DNA of 64,000 nt, taken from the NCBI RefSeq assembly GCF_032854445.1, contig NC_088300.1:7566001-7630000 (forward strand), in the 5' to 3' direction. Positions 35,936 to 46,829 of the stretch are shown one piece after another; position 1 is the stretch's first letter; every line of letters starts with the position of its first letter. The position numbers and the translations under genes are program-made. The DNA is from Liolophura sinensis. Its lineage: Eukaryota > Mollusca > Polyplacophora > Chitonida > Chitonidae. The notes beneath the pieces are model-generated. The model was not told the DNA's origin, did no database searches, and was given only the letters and a program-made list of their open reading frames with translations.

Positions 35936-37405
35936 TTTAAAATGAAGATCAGACTGTGTGTCCATTAACTGGAGAGGGTCGGTGGTTTACTCCCTGCACC
36001 TCGATTTCTTCTTGTGCACAGAGTTAAACAACAATCAAATAAATAAATTACGGGAGGGAAAAAGTGGATCTTCCGCAACTGGCTTCTGGTGGGTTAAGAC
36101 TTTTCACATTTTGTGTTGCCATTCAAATTATCGGTACTTTGGATGTTGGTCAAAAGATCCTAAATCATTGTCAGGCATTTGTTGAGCTGGATATTTTACC
36201 TGTGCAGTAAGTAGGAAGAGGTACACACCATTCGTATACCCATGCAGTAAGAAAGAGGAGTGGAGATACGGGAAAAGGATCTGGTGGTAAAAGTGTCGGC
36301 TTATCTGGCAAAATTCATCCATGTGTTCTGAAACGGATATAACTTACATTGTACCTGTGCCGGAACAGTTTTCTATTTGGCTGAACTAACGTGATAACGA
36401 GTTACAGGGTGACCAACTGGTCAGCTGTTCTGGCTGTTAGTCGGCTATGTCGAAAATATCCTCTATAAAGGAACTGTTCTCATCAGATGGTCTTCGGGTT
36501 GAAATGCATAAACGTATATATTGTTTGATTTGCAATACTTGCTTGATGCCTGGACCGACAATACCACATCTTTAACATTTGTACGTGTGGTATAAGACCG
36601 CAATACATCTATGGTGAATTGTTCCCAGGTTCAAATCCCATCCATGACATGCCGGTTTATTATTATTATTTTTTTTTTTACTCAAGTCTCCTGATTTGTG
36701 AAGTAAATGAATCAGACAGTTGTCCGAAACAGATCAGTATCGTGTAAAAACAAATTCATTTACCAATTATATAAACTGTATCAACGGTATTCAGTTTACA
36801 CAATATAACCGATGGAAAATTACCCGTAACTCTAGCTATGTAAACATCGGAATACCCTCCGGTTAAGCATAAATACATTTACTCTATTTACTCTCCTGCC
36901 TCCGGCTTTAGCTCTTCTAGCATGACAACTTAAGCTGTAGAGATAAGTCTACTTGGCTAAGGGCTTCTGGGACCGATTCCAAAAAGCCATTTCTGCCTAA
37001 AGTCCAAATTTAAAATAAGATCTTAAACATTATTTTTTGGCTTTAGAAAGTAGAAAGAAAGAAATGTTGTCCAGCTTATCGATGTTATCTTAAGACAAAG
37101 TTGTCCAAAATTCAACTCTTAGTACTGAAATCTAAGCTTGAGAAGAGGTTTTACATTTTGACAAGTCAGACACGCAGGACACACAGTACGATTCATGAAA
37201 CAGGCCCCAGGCTACTATAGGACGATAACGTGTATAGTTACTTATAAGCGCTTCATGCACAAGCTCGTAGCAGAATTTGAACCGGAGTATTTTCCATGGA
37301 AAGACAACTATATATATTTTTTTTATAAATTCCGATAAAGCCTTAACATCTGATCTGACTAAGCAGTTACAGTCTTGTGCGGAATGGCTTCAAGAAACGA
37401 TAATA

Positions 37406-37661
37406 TTGATTTATTTCATTTACTTATTTGACGTGTTTTACTCCGTACTCAAGAATATTTCACTTATACGACAGCGGCCGGCATTATGGTGGGAGGAAAC
37501 CTGAAACCCACGACAATCCGCAAGTTTCTGGCAGATCTTCCCCTTACGGCCGGAGAGAAAGCGAGCATGAGCTGGACGAACTCACAGCGACCGCATTGGT
37601 AAGAGGCTCCTCGGTCATTACACTGCGTTAACGCGCAAACCAACGGAGCCAACGTGGCCCC
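37406..37661 (-). mobile_element. SINE family A, full-length, with 8-bp duplication
   Basis: Complete from the tRNA-like head (ggccacgttggctcc, diverged A box) to the tail. It has a small internal deletion in the gggcagagcccggg block. It is flanked by CGATAATA at 37,398-37,405 and 37,662-37,669. Confidence 0.88.
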
Positions 37662-38275
37662 CGATAATACTGGCCAGTGGGAAACATTTTGCCTGTGATC
37701 AAGTAAGTTCCAGGCCGTGTAAAAGCACATCATTCCCCGCTGTCATGCTGAAGTTAATGTGTTTTCCTAACTATCCGGACATAGTGACATATTACAGAAA
37801 AGAAAAAAGTATTGAAGAGGTAACATTCCTTAACCTTTTATGCGCATCTTCCATGAATCTCTGAAAACAAACCGGAGCATTCATGGGCCGAAACGTTACA
37901 ATTTGATACAGTCCCCATAAAGTAACAGATTCATTCTTGCTCATACACCCCTGGTGGTAAACCTTACCTTGATACCAAAAAGAGATTTTGTTACACAGTT
38001 TCCAACGCGCACGGACAAAGGGCTGTCAATCAACCATTGTTTTTAGTTGGACTGTTTACAATAACTACTTGAGTGAGCCATCACTTTTCCTCACATACAC
38101 CACACATTGGGAAAGTTGGACTTTGTCAAATGTGCCTTCTCCAAAATGTGAGACACCCTAACCTTCCAATAACATGTCAACCGAAACATTTGTGCTGCAT
38201 AGAAATGTAATCTGTCCGTGATTGAGTATTGGCAATATAAGCTTATCTAGCAAGTCCCTATTGTTAATTTGTTTG

Positions 38276-38411
38276 CAACTGTCGAGGTTTGTGTAAGAAC
38301 CTCGTATATTAGTCGCCAACCAATAAGGACGTTCCAGGTCAATAATCGCTAGGAAAATTCCCCAAACGACGTGCAACACAAACCATTTAAGAACAAGGTA
38401 TGTAAAGTACA
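38276..38411 (-). repeat. Dispersed 'LERP' repeat, copy 1
   Basis: On - it reads ggtttgtgttgcacgtcgtt, gcgattattgacctggaacg and tccttattggttggcgac. It matches 45.5-45.7, 55.9-56.1 and 60.8-61.1 kb. Its - frame encodes LAIIDLERPYWLA; the other copies keep a very similar peptide. Confidence 0.75.
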
Positions 38412-38834
38412 AAAATAGGAAGGAATACTGCAAAGAGAAGCGGTGAAAAGTTTCCATTGATGTTGGAAAGACGCAGTGTATGTTCTAGGCGACTCAGTTA
38501 AAACAGTATTCAAATTGTGTGCCATACTATAATACCAGTTGTCGATAACAAAATGTGTATCTCTGTTGCGCCTTGATTGGTCATATATCCAACGGGGCGA
38601 TCTAATTCAACACGATTATACAGTCCCCAGCCTCGGGTTAATCAGAATTGGACACCATTATGAAGCAGAGCGCCAGAGATTCTGGACGCTCCGTACACAT
38701 TTACTTACAAGAGAATTATACTCATTTCAAAACTTAAGAAACTTAGAATGAAGGTGTTCGACGGAATAACCGTGGTAGACTAGTTTTTGCAGTCATAATT
38801 TGTGACGCTGATTGAAATCGTCACACAAAACGCA

Positions 38835-39125
38835 TTATGTAACAAATGCTACAAGGCGAGATAGGTACACGCCATATGCAGGACCCTTCCATATATTGAT
38901 GACCAAGTCGACATTAAAACTATCCCTCTTGTTGTAAAGTCTGCGAGAGAGGAAACCATTTTGGTCTTCGTACAAATGTAGGTCCAGATAAGATGTACAA
39001 TCTGGAGAGTCTGTTGTTTCCTTTAAATCCAGCGAGGGTGGGTAAATATCTTGCACAGCCTTTGCTATATATGGATTGTTTGAAGGTAACAGATCATCAG
39101 TACACCACTTAGTGATGCGAAAGAT
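38835..39125 (-). mobile_element. Degenerate reverse-transcriptase fragment
   Basis: On - the frame reads CTDDLLPSNNPYIAKAVQ (a YxDD-type catalytic box with the Tyr replaced), then IYPPSLDLKETT, SYLDLHLYEDQNGFL, LYNKRDSFN and PAYGVYLSRL. This order occurs in retroelement reverse transcriptases that carry 'YIDDLL' and 'AYGVYISQLIRY'. Both ends are lost. Possibly Penelope-like or a related class; I cannot say which. It ends just before segmental copy 2. Confidence 0.6.
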
Positions 39126-39689
39126 CGGGCCTGGTGAGAATTATTAATTTTTGCACATTTTCATGCCTATTACTATTTTCTTTTTACATAAAAAGAAGCT
39201 ATTCTGCTGAAGCCATGGTGCTAGGGGCGTGTAAGTTGCTACCATTCATGCATTTACATGAACAGTTCGTCACAAATTCTACTTTGGGAGTAGTTGCCTT
39301 TATATTCGGAGCACCTCTTCTGTAGTGTCGTCTGTTTTTAGAGGTTTCAGCATTGGATTTAACAGTTTGTGTGCGCCAGCATCTGTCGGTCATCTTCATT
39401 TTCACGCGTGCTACTTGGACAAGGAATTTCTTATCTGTGAGTACTGTACCCTCTTTCCAGCAATATGATTTTTATATTTTCTTTGTGTTTTTACCTGCGA
39501 TGGTTATCAGGTTCATGTACGAAGGAAATCAGTCAGAGCATTGTGCCAAAACTTAAAGAATTTGTTAGAAATAACAACCCCCAAGTTGCCAATTTTGGGC
39601 TGGGATATTTTACTTATGCTGAAGTGATAACGTTGTCACAATATTCGCCTGTGCACTCGTCCGTACGTCTGTCCGCCTGAACGACATGA

Positions 39690-39985
39690 TGGCAACATAT
39701 GCTAAACCACTTCAGATTACGATTTCATATTTGGCATGTAAGATTCATATTGATGAATATCATATTATTTAAACTGCGGCTGTTTCGATCATATGAATGG
39801 TTTCATGGTCAAAAAGTAAAATCTCAAGTTTTACCACATGGTAGCAATAGAATTTAAACCGCTTCCGATAACGATTTCATATTTGGTGTGCATATTCATA
39901 TCGAGATGGACTAGTTTCCAAAGTAAACTGGGGTATTTTGATCAAATTTTTGGTTTTCGTGAAAAGAATTTTTCATGTGACTCTA
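39690..39985. repeat. Imperfect tandem pair, about 145-bp unit, inside copy 2
   Basis: 'aaaccacttcagattacgatttcatatttgg' and 'aaaccgcttccgataacgatttcatatttgg' start the two units, and 'ttcatat(t/c)gatga' type words follow each. The pair has no counterpart in copy 1. Confidence 0.65.
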
Positions 39986-40314
39986 TATATAAAGCTGTAA
40001 AATCCGCCGATAGGACTGTGTGTGTCTCACACTCACTTCTTGTTTTTTTTTCTAATGCATGTGTTCTATAGGTATTAACTTTGGTATTTGTCTAGTACCT
40101 TCCAAACATTCTCACTTAACTTGAGGATGAATAACTGTGAGCTGGAAATGAGCCTGCAACCGTGTTGGGGGCAAGAGCAAATTTTCAGACGAATGAGATT
40201 TACCCAGTTTCCTCCAAGCATAATACTGACCGCCATGTTGGTTTCATCGTTTGTTTGGAACAGGAAGTAGCAGAATTTACAGGAATTCGTTACGAGTTAA
40301 AGACTACGAGTATA

Positions 40315-40450
40315 TTGTCATCAGGAGTCCGGAGTGACCTTGTTACCACTTTAGTATATTGTGACCACGTATCAGTATATTGTGACCCCGTGTCAGTATA
40401 GTGTGCCCAAGTATCGGTGAATTATGAAAACGTGTAAGTATATTGCGATT
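40315..40450. repeat. Remnant of the 21-bp array in copy 2
   Basis: A few units such as tatattgtgaccacgtatcag and tattgtgaccccgtgtcag. It corresponds to the ~30-unit array in copy 1. Confidence 0.8.
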
Positions 40451-40860
40451 TTGTGCCTGGCTGCTGTGACCGTGTGCCAACCACATTCAAGGATACAAAT
40501 CGCTTCTCATAGATATGTAGCGTTTTGCATGAGAAAGATCAGGGCCTACTTTCACATAACTAAGCCGTTAAGCAATTTTCGTAATTTTTCAGTTACGAAA
40601 ATGTGCCCGTGGAAGTTTTCTAAAGCAGCTCCTAGTTTCTTATATTGCTAATTACAAGTTGCTATACTTGAATTTGTTGCTGAAGTCTTCTGAAAAAAAA
40701 ACTGATGTTTTGTTTGGTCTATGAACAGAGTATTACATTCCATATCACACTATTTTACACGAGAGAATATTGCACACTGTCACAACATGTTCATATCGCG
40801 AGGAACAAGATTTGGTGAGGGACGAGGAAGTAAGGAGAGGACCATGAGAGTGGTCATCTG

Positions 40861-41453
40861 GCCACGCACTTCACAGTTTGGTATTAAAGCTGAAATCAGG
40901 AAAGGTAAAACTTTCTGCTGAAAGATTCAATTCTACAACTGGACCATTAATGGGAACAATACTTAGTTATGTGTCCTGGTCATCTGGCCACGCACTTCAC
41001 AGTTTGGTATTAAAGCTGAAATCAGGAAAGGTAAAACTTTCTGCTGAAAGATTCAATCCTACAACTGAGCCATTAATAGGAACAATACTTAGTTATGTGT
41101 CCTGGTCATCTGGCCACGCACTTCACAGTTTGGTATTAAAACTGAAATCAGGAAAGGTAAAACTTTCTGCTGAAAGATTCAATCCTACAACTGGGCCATT
41201 AATGGGAACAATACTTAGTTATGTGTCCTGGTCATCTGGCCACGCACTTCACAGTTTGGTATTAAAGCTGAAATCAGGAAAGGTAAAACTTTCTGCCGAA
41301 AGATTCAATCCTACAACTGGGCCATTGATGGGAACAATACTTAGTTATGTGTCCTGGTCATCTGGCCACGCACTTCACAGTTTGGTATTCAAGCCGAAAT
41401 CAGAAAATGTAAAACTTTCTGCTGAAAGATTCAATCCTACAACTGGGCATTAA
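40861..41453. repeat. 126-bp tandem repeat, about 4.7 copies, spanning a former exon-intron border
   Basis: gccacgcacttcacagtttgg recurs at 40,861, 40,987, 41,113, 41,239 and 41,365, a spacing of exactly 126. Each unit begins with the end of the exon 8 copy and runs into former intron. Copy 1 has the sequence once (31,662-31,780). Because 126 is 42 codons and no stop falls in one frame, a 191-codon open frame results. Confidence 0.95.
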
Positions 41454-42750
41454 TGTCTCGTGCATAACCAAGATGAGCCTAGCGCCATCTGGATTTTGTC
41501 CAAGAGAGAATAACCCTGTTGTATGATTCAGTCGGCTGTATGATTGAGTAATGATCTACGTCTCCGGGTTATCTTTCCTTGAACAACAATCTTATGGTGA
41601 TATACTTATCTTGGTGATAACACTTTACCGGTTATTCTTCTAATTGCAGTGAAGTAGATCGTTAACTGTTACTATTAACACTGTTATCTCGAGCTTTAGA
41701 ACAATCAGTTACATGCCACATTTTCAAACTACAACTGATACTTCATCGGCCCTACACAGAAACATATTTTTTTATTTAAAGTGATTTTTCAAACTTTTTC
41801 CTCGGTATTGTGCTATGAAGGAAGTGTCAGCCGATAGTATTATTGCTTTAAGGAGAATGTGGGTGTTTGGATCTGCGTGGAAGGAGACGGGCTGCTTTAC
41901 CCAAAAGGACTCACCAAATGTGTATCCACATGTATACGTGTGTAATAGTCTGAGACCTTAGGCGATACTTAACACTGTCCAAGGTGCTATGTGCATGGGT
42001 CATCCGATCTTGACACTCAGAACCCATAGATCATAACAGATGGCACACAATGAATTCATCATAGATAGTCTACAATCCACTTTTGTCATTTGCATTACAC
42101 CAAAAAGTGATCAAGAAATTTCATTTCCCCAAAGTTAAAATAAATTATATAATTTGTGTATCCCAGAATGCAGTGCATCTGACTGAGGTGCTCTTGGATT
42201 GTTTTAGGAGTAAAACAGCAGGATACAGACATGTGAATCGCCTGTTATCAGCTACAACTTACAAGTAAATTAATTTTACACAATAAGTGATAAGAACGTG
42301 AGAGTATTATCTTCAGCCAGGTTAGAAGCCAGGTTCAGTTTGTCTAGTTAGCACTGTTACTAATTTCGTTTGCGTGGGTTCTTGATCATGTAGTTTTTGT
42401 GTCTCACCACAGCCAGTATTACTACTGGTTGTTATACAGGGGACCAGAGTTCATCAGCTAACCTGGTTATGCCATGCTGATTGATGGATCCTACATTTAT
42501 GTTGTCTTACATCTGTTTTCGCAATGAATGGAGGCAAATAAGGTTGAATGGCTTCCCTGTGTGTGATGTATAGTCCATTCAAGGTCAAACTGAAGTACGA
42601 CCAGTTACAATATAGATGGAGAGATCATGGGAAATCTGTTGTCATTTACAAAACATGTCCACACAACACAGTATGGTAAACACAATATAAGACTAACACC
42701 TGAATGTGTGTTTGACCACCCCCGTACATGACAAGACAAAAAACAATTGA

Positions 42751-43110
42751 GGTTTACATTCACAAGGATCTGACATAAGCGTAACAACTAGTGGTTGACG
42801 TACACAAGGATCTGGTATGAGCGTAACAGCTAGTGGTTGACGTACACAAGGATCTGGTATGAGGGTAATAACTTGTGGTAGACATACACAATGCTCCGGC
42901 ATGAGCGTAACAACTGGTGGTTGACATACACAAGGATCTGACATAAGCGTAACAACTGGTGGTTGACATACACAAGGATCTGACATAAGCGTAACAACTA
43001 GTGGTTGACGTACACAAAGATCTGGTATGAGCGTAACAACTTGTGGTAGACATACACAATTATCTGGCATAAGCGTAGCAACTGGCGGTTGACAGACACA
43101 AGAATCTGTA
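42751..43110. repeat. 42-bp tandem array, about 9 copies, in copy 2
   Basis: The unit is gtacacaaggatctggtatg plus agcgtaacaactagtggttgac, with variants. Copy 1 has one such unit, atgcaaggatctagcatgaacgta at 33,222-33,245. Confidence 0.93.
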
Positions 43111-43549
43111 CACATATAGAGCCGGTGTTGGATTATTTAGGTATATGGATGGGTATTTTTATCAAGCTTTGAGAAGCGGAAAGCGGAATTTGTGGAAAAT
43201 TCTGTTGTACACATTTTTGAATGTTTTATCTACTTGCAAAATATGTATTCTCCATATGGGGGTGTGGGGATGTTTTATTTTATACATTTTTATTTTCAAC
43301 AATGATTATAAAAAAATTTAAATTGCAACAGCTGCTTATTCAGTAAATATACCGTGTTTTAACATGGGAGGCCTATGTTAAAAGTTTTTGACCTAACAAA
43401 AAATCAAAATTGACAGAAAGACCATACAGTAAAATCGTTGTTATATGGTGACTTGATCAACGGTTCGTTTGATACTTATTATATGAGACTGTGGACAGAA
43501 GTAATAAACCAATTTGTGGACACAGGTGAATTATAAGACTGTAGGTGAG

Positions 43550-43935
43550 AACGACAGGTAAGCACATAAATGTTGGTAATATGTGAAACGAAGAACACAC
43601 ATAAATCTAGGTAATAAGTGAAATGGAGGACAAATATATATCTTTGTGCATATAAAAATATAATACATTGTGTGAAATGAAGGACACAGATGTAAAATCA
43701 TGGTAATATGAAGGACACAAATATAAATCTTGGTATCGTAAAATAAAGGACAGAAACATAAATCTTGGTAATATATGAAATGAACGGGCAGACATAAATT
43801 ATAGTAACATGTGAACAGAAAGACATAAGTCTTGGAACTGTGTGAAATGAAGGACACATAAAAAATTTGGCAACATGTAAAATGAAGGAGATGAATAGAA
43901 ATCTTGGTAATATGTGAAATGAAGGACACAAATGT
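43550..43935. repeat. Degenerate version of the 35-bp satellite in copy 2, about 11 units
   Basis: tgtgaaatgaaggacac, aaatgtaaat, aatcttggtaatat and similar words at irregular 33-40-bp spacing. It lies in the position matching 34.7-35.9 kb. Confidence 0.85.
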
Positions 43936-45419
43936 AAATATCAAAGTTTCCAAAGTATGTAGTTTCTTACGTCACAATGAAATTGGCAAGATTCACCCTA
44001 TGTGCCAATAATAACCACATTGAAATCTGCAGCTCTCTATTCCGTATATTTCTACTGTAGTATCGGAGATACTGCTCCCTGCAGATGGTCTTCAGGCTGA
44101 AATATATAAAAATATACATCGTTTCATTTGCAATACGTAGGTGGTGTTTGAACCAAAAACACCACAGCTTTAACAGCTTTGTGTGTGGTGTAATAGATAA
44201 TGCCGCTGTACATACATTATAAATTGTCCCCAAGTTCGAAACACTTCCAGGACATGCAGCTTTATTATTATTTTCTGTTTTTATTCAAGTCTCGTGATTT
44301 GTTAATTAAAGTAACTGTTGTAAACTTCTGACGAGGTCCCCGTAAAAACAAATTAATTAACCAGTTATATACACGATATCAACCGTGCTCTGATCCGCAG
44401 CAGGAAAAAATGGATTACAGAATATCACCGATGGAACAGCGTCGCCGTAACTCTAGCTGTGTAATCAGCTCAATGCGCTCTGATTAGGCTTATTTGCTGC
44501 TTGTAGTCAGCCGCATTCATTTGTGTTGTCCGCTGCGGTTTGATTGGCAGTTGATGATTTGAAATGAACATATTGGCGGAGGTCAAAACCCAATGCTGTC
44601 ATCCTCTGTCCTTTTTTATCGTAATGTTAATGGGATACACTGACGAGCTATACAAATGGGTAAAAGTCAAAAGTATATGTACACTGTAAAAATACATGCT
44701 TTCTCCCATTACACTGTAATACTTGTGTACTACATTGTTCACAGGCCCAGGTCGCACAGGTGGATGCACTGCAGGAATAAGAGGGCATAGCTTCGGACCG
44801 GTTCGTTATTGCGGGAAGAAATTCCCCTTGATGTTGTAACGCGAGACACTATTTAGAATTTATCGAAGGGCTAGTTGTTACTTGTTGATAGTTAATGTAC
44901 CCAATTAATGTATCCAAATACCCCCAAAGGCCTATCGATTCACACTGAATGACACTCATCCCAAGTTTGGCTACATAAGCGATAGGATATGCTAATTAAG
45001 TTCGTGTTTTAGATCTGTTAATCTAAGAGTCTTTGATGGTTGTCTCCAAGGAATTCTGCGTTTCGTCTCGTTCGCTCGCTCACTGCTCCCGTGTGTATCA
45101 CGTTTCACGCGCACGCTGCTTCTTAGTGTTAAAATATTCTGTCTGTGCAGATCAAAGCCGCGGCTATATCTGACTGTTCTATCGACAAAACACAAAGCTT
45201 TGTAATTATCTGGAGCAGATAACATTCAGGTGGTGTTGTTTGGAGTTTTTGGTAGATGACAGTATCAATAGAGGGCTTATGATATTGTCATTTGTTTACG
45301 TATCTCACTAAATTATAAAATGATTACAAAATCCCTTGGTGGTAGCAGCTAGAGGGATGTTTAAGCCTTGATTCAAATGAATGAACAATGAGTACATACC
45401 CAGGACATCAAACATAGTG

Positions 45420-45690
45420 AAAGCATCCAACTGATATTCTAGCATGGTACACGATTTTAATACTGATTTCACTCAGTCGCTAGGAACATACCTCGCCCCT
45501 TTCCAACATCGCTGATAACTTTTGACGGCTTCTCTTTGCATGATTCCGTCCTATTTTTGTACTTTATATACTTTCTTAGTTCTTTGGGGGTTTGTGTTAT
45601 ACGTCGTTTTTTGAAATTGGCCCTGCGATTATTGACCTGGAAAGACCTTATTTCTTGACGGCTTGTATACGAATGTCTATTTCGACGCAT
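45420..45690 (+). repeat. Dispersed 'LERP' repeat, copy 2
   Basis: ggcttctctttgcatgattccgtc, ggtttgtgttatacgtcgt and attattgacctggaaagacc match the 60.8-61.1 kb copy, and the similarity extends upstream to about 45,420. The + frame reads AIIDLERPYFL. Confidence 0.75.
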
Positions 45691-45718
45691 AGATTTCCAG
45701 CAGCAAGTATTTTACAGT

Positions 45719-45812
45719 TCCCCCGCCCCTCTTCCCCCGTCCCCCCCCCCCTTCCCTCATTCACCATCCCTCACCCCCTTCTCTTATCCCCCTTCACCCT
45801 TATTACCCTTCC
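45719..45812. repeat. C-rich pyrimidine tract
   Basis: Several runs of four to ten C on + within about 90 bases, almost without purines. The - strand has matching G-runs. Confidence 0.85.
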
Positions 45813-46516
45813 CTGCTTTATGTGTAAAGTTCAGCCTCGAAGTCGAGAAATCCGGGATAAAACCCGGCTGCTTTTCTGTCCTGAGTTTCATGAAGCACAC
45901 TTAGTTTAGTAAGCCCTTAACCGCAATGACAACGTATTTTGAGAAGAAAAGTGCACTTAGTTAAGGGCTTCTGGGTCCGAGTCCACAAAGCCATTGATGA
46001 CATTGGGTCAAAATTTTAAATCTTAAATTTTCTGACACATTTGGCTAATGATAACAGTGATGAGGTGGACAAAATTTTACATTATGAAAAACAAGCACAA
46101 AGATCTTATTTCAAATTTTGACTTATGTCAGAAATGTGTTTGTTGGATGGGTTCCTGGACACAAAGTACGCTTCGTGAAAGCTATCTCAGGCTACTAGCA
46201 TGATAATGGGTATCATCATGGGTTTTCTTATTATACGAGCACCACAAATAATTACAATATATCTTACAGCAGTAAGATCGAAAGAGATGTTTTTGACTAG
46301 GTCAGTGCAGCTCCGTTATAGACGTACAAATTCGGCGATTTAAAGTACAAGTCTAACAATATTTTCGGTATAATAAAACATATGGTGCATGGGTGGGACA
46401 TCAGGGATTGTCAGCTCTCAACAAGTGATATTCAACGAGGGCGAATATCACTTCTCTCGAGCTGACACTTGCTGATGTCCCACCTCACAGCATGCACTAT
46501 CTGTATGATATATTAA

Positions 46517-46829
46517 AGGAGAAGAAAACTTTTTAAAAAATGACACTATAGTCTGAATAGTGGTGGTGCCTGCTGCAAAATTTTCGATTTTTCCTCGCCA
46601 TACACGTAAAGCCTGAAAACGGCAAAGCTGGCATAAATCGCTGAGTCCATGGCGTTCTCCATCTTTAATACCCCTGCTGAGGGAGTCGCTCACAGCGGAT
46701 TTTGGCGCTGACTTTATTTATAATTTATGAACTTCAGGTACATATTATAATTTTTTGTGGCATGCACCTGCGAGGAAATGCATATGCTTTTCAATGGTAT
46801 TTGAGTGATATTTAATTTTTTTTTCTCCT
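46517..46829 (+). mobile_element. piggyBac-type MITE, complete, 313 bp
   Basis: It begins AGGAGAAGAAAAC and ends TTTTTTTCTCCT, and is flanked on both sides by TTAA (46,513-46,516 and 46,830-46,833), the target preferred by piggyBac transposases. No transposase frame. Its body matches the copies at 6.6 and 21.4 kb. Confidence 0.8.

Larger units (their letters stand above)
29765..36870. repeat. Segmental duplication, copy 1
   Basis: It matches 39,270-44,510 in the same order and strand. Landmarks: gaaattctactttgggagtag (29,779 / 39,278), GDPGP1 coding exons 6-8, tagcgccatctggattttgtcc (31,798 / 41,480), gtgtatcccagaatg (32,686 / 42,156), the 35-bp satellite, and agatggtcttc(g/a)gg (36,486 / 44,084). 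Weaker similarity continues to about 37.2 / 46.2 kb. Confidence 0.85.
36871..39269. other. Stretch between the two segmental copies
   Basis: Holds a full SINE A (37,406-37,661), a dispersed 'LERP' repeat on - (38,276-38,411) and a reverse-transcriptase fragment on - (38,835-39,125). No host gene recognised. Confidence 0.5.
39342..40880 (+). pseudogene. GDPGP1: Partial GDPGP1 pseudogene (coding exons 6, 7 and 8 only)
   Basis: The exon 6 copy is at about 39,342-39,436. It keeps GFSIGFNSLC but has GHLHFH in place of the NHLHFH motif and loses the 3' end and donor. The exon 7 copy (about 40,264-40,312) holds only the first half, GIRYELKTT, then breaks. The exon 8 copy (40,729-40,880) keeps its acceptor and an open frame, with two extra codons (AHCHNM against AHNM). 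There is no start, no exons 1-5 and no exons 9-10, so it cannot make the enzyme. Conservation is best in exon 8, so whether it is transcribed is open. Confidence 0.85.
39270..44510. repeat. Segmental duplication, copy 2 (diverged)
   Basis: Direct, collinear match to 29,765-36,870. It lacks GDPGP1 coding exons 9 and 10, has only a remnant of the 21-bp array, and carries its own 126-bp and 42-bp arrays plus inserted sequence at about 39.65-40.1 kb. Confidence 0.85.

Noticed and set aside
34612-35936. Minus-strand open frames of over 400 codons with a 35-residue repeat
   Set aside because: They are a by-product of the 35-bp satellite. The unit length is not a multiple of three, so each frame cycles through all three phases and two frames are open at once. 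No start context, no flanking domain.
36560-36660. tRNA gene (ggttcaaatccc word), also at about 44,170-44,260
   Set aside because: The stems do not pair. The pair of sites is explained by the segmental duplication of a SINE-like remnant.
40878-41453. 191-codon open frame on +
   Set aside because: It comes from the 126-bp tandem repeat of a pseudo-exon border. Listed as a finding, not as a gene.
42693-43115. 140-codon minus-strand frame with repeated cysteine words
   Set aside because: A product of the 42-bp array, which is 14 codons long and so keeps frame. The cysteine spacing reflects the repeat, not a domain.
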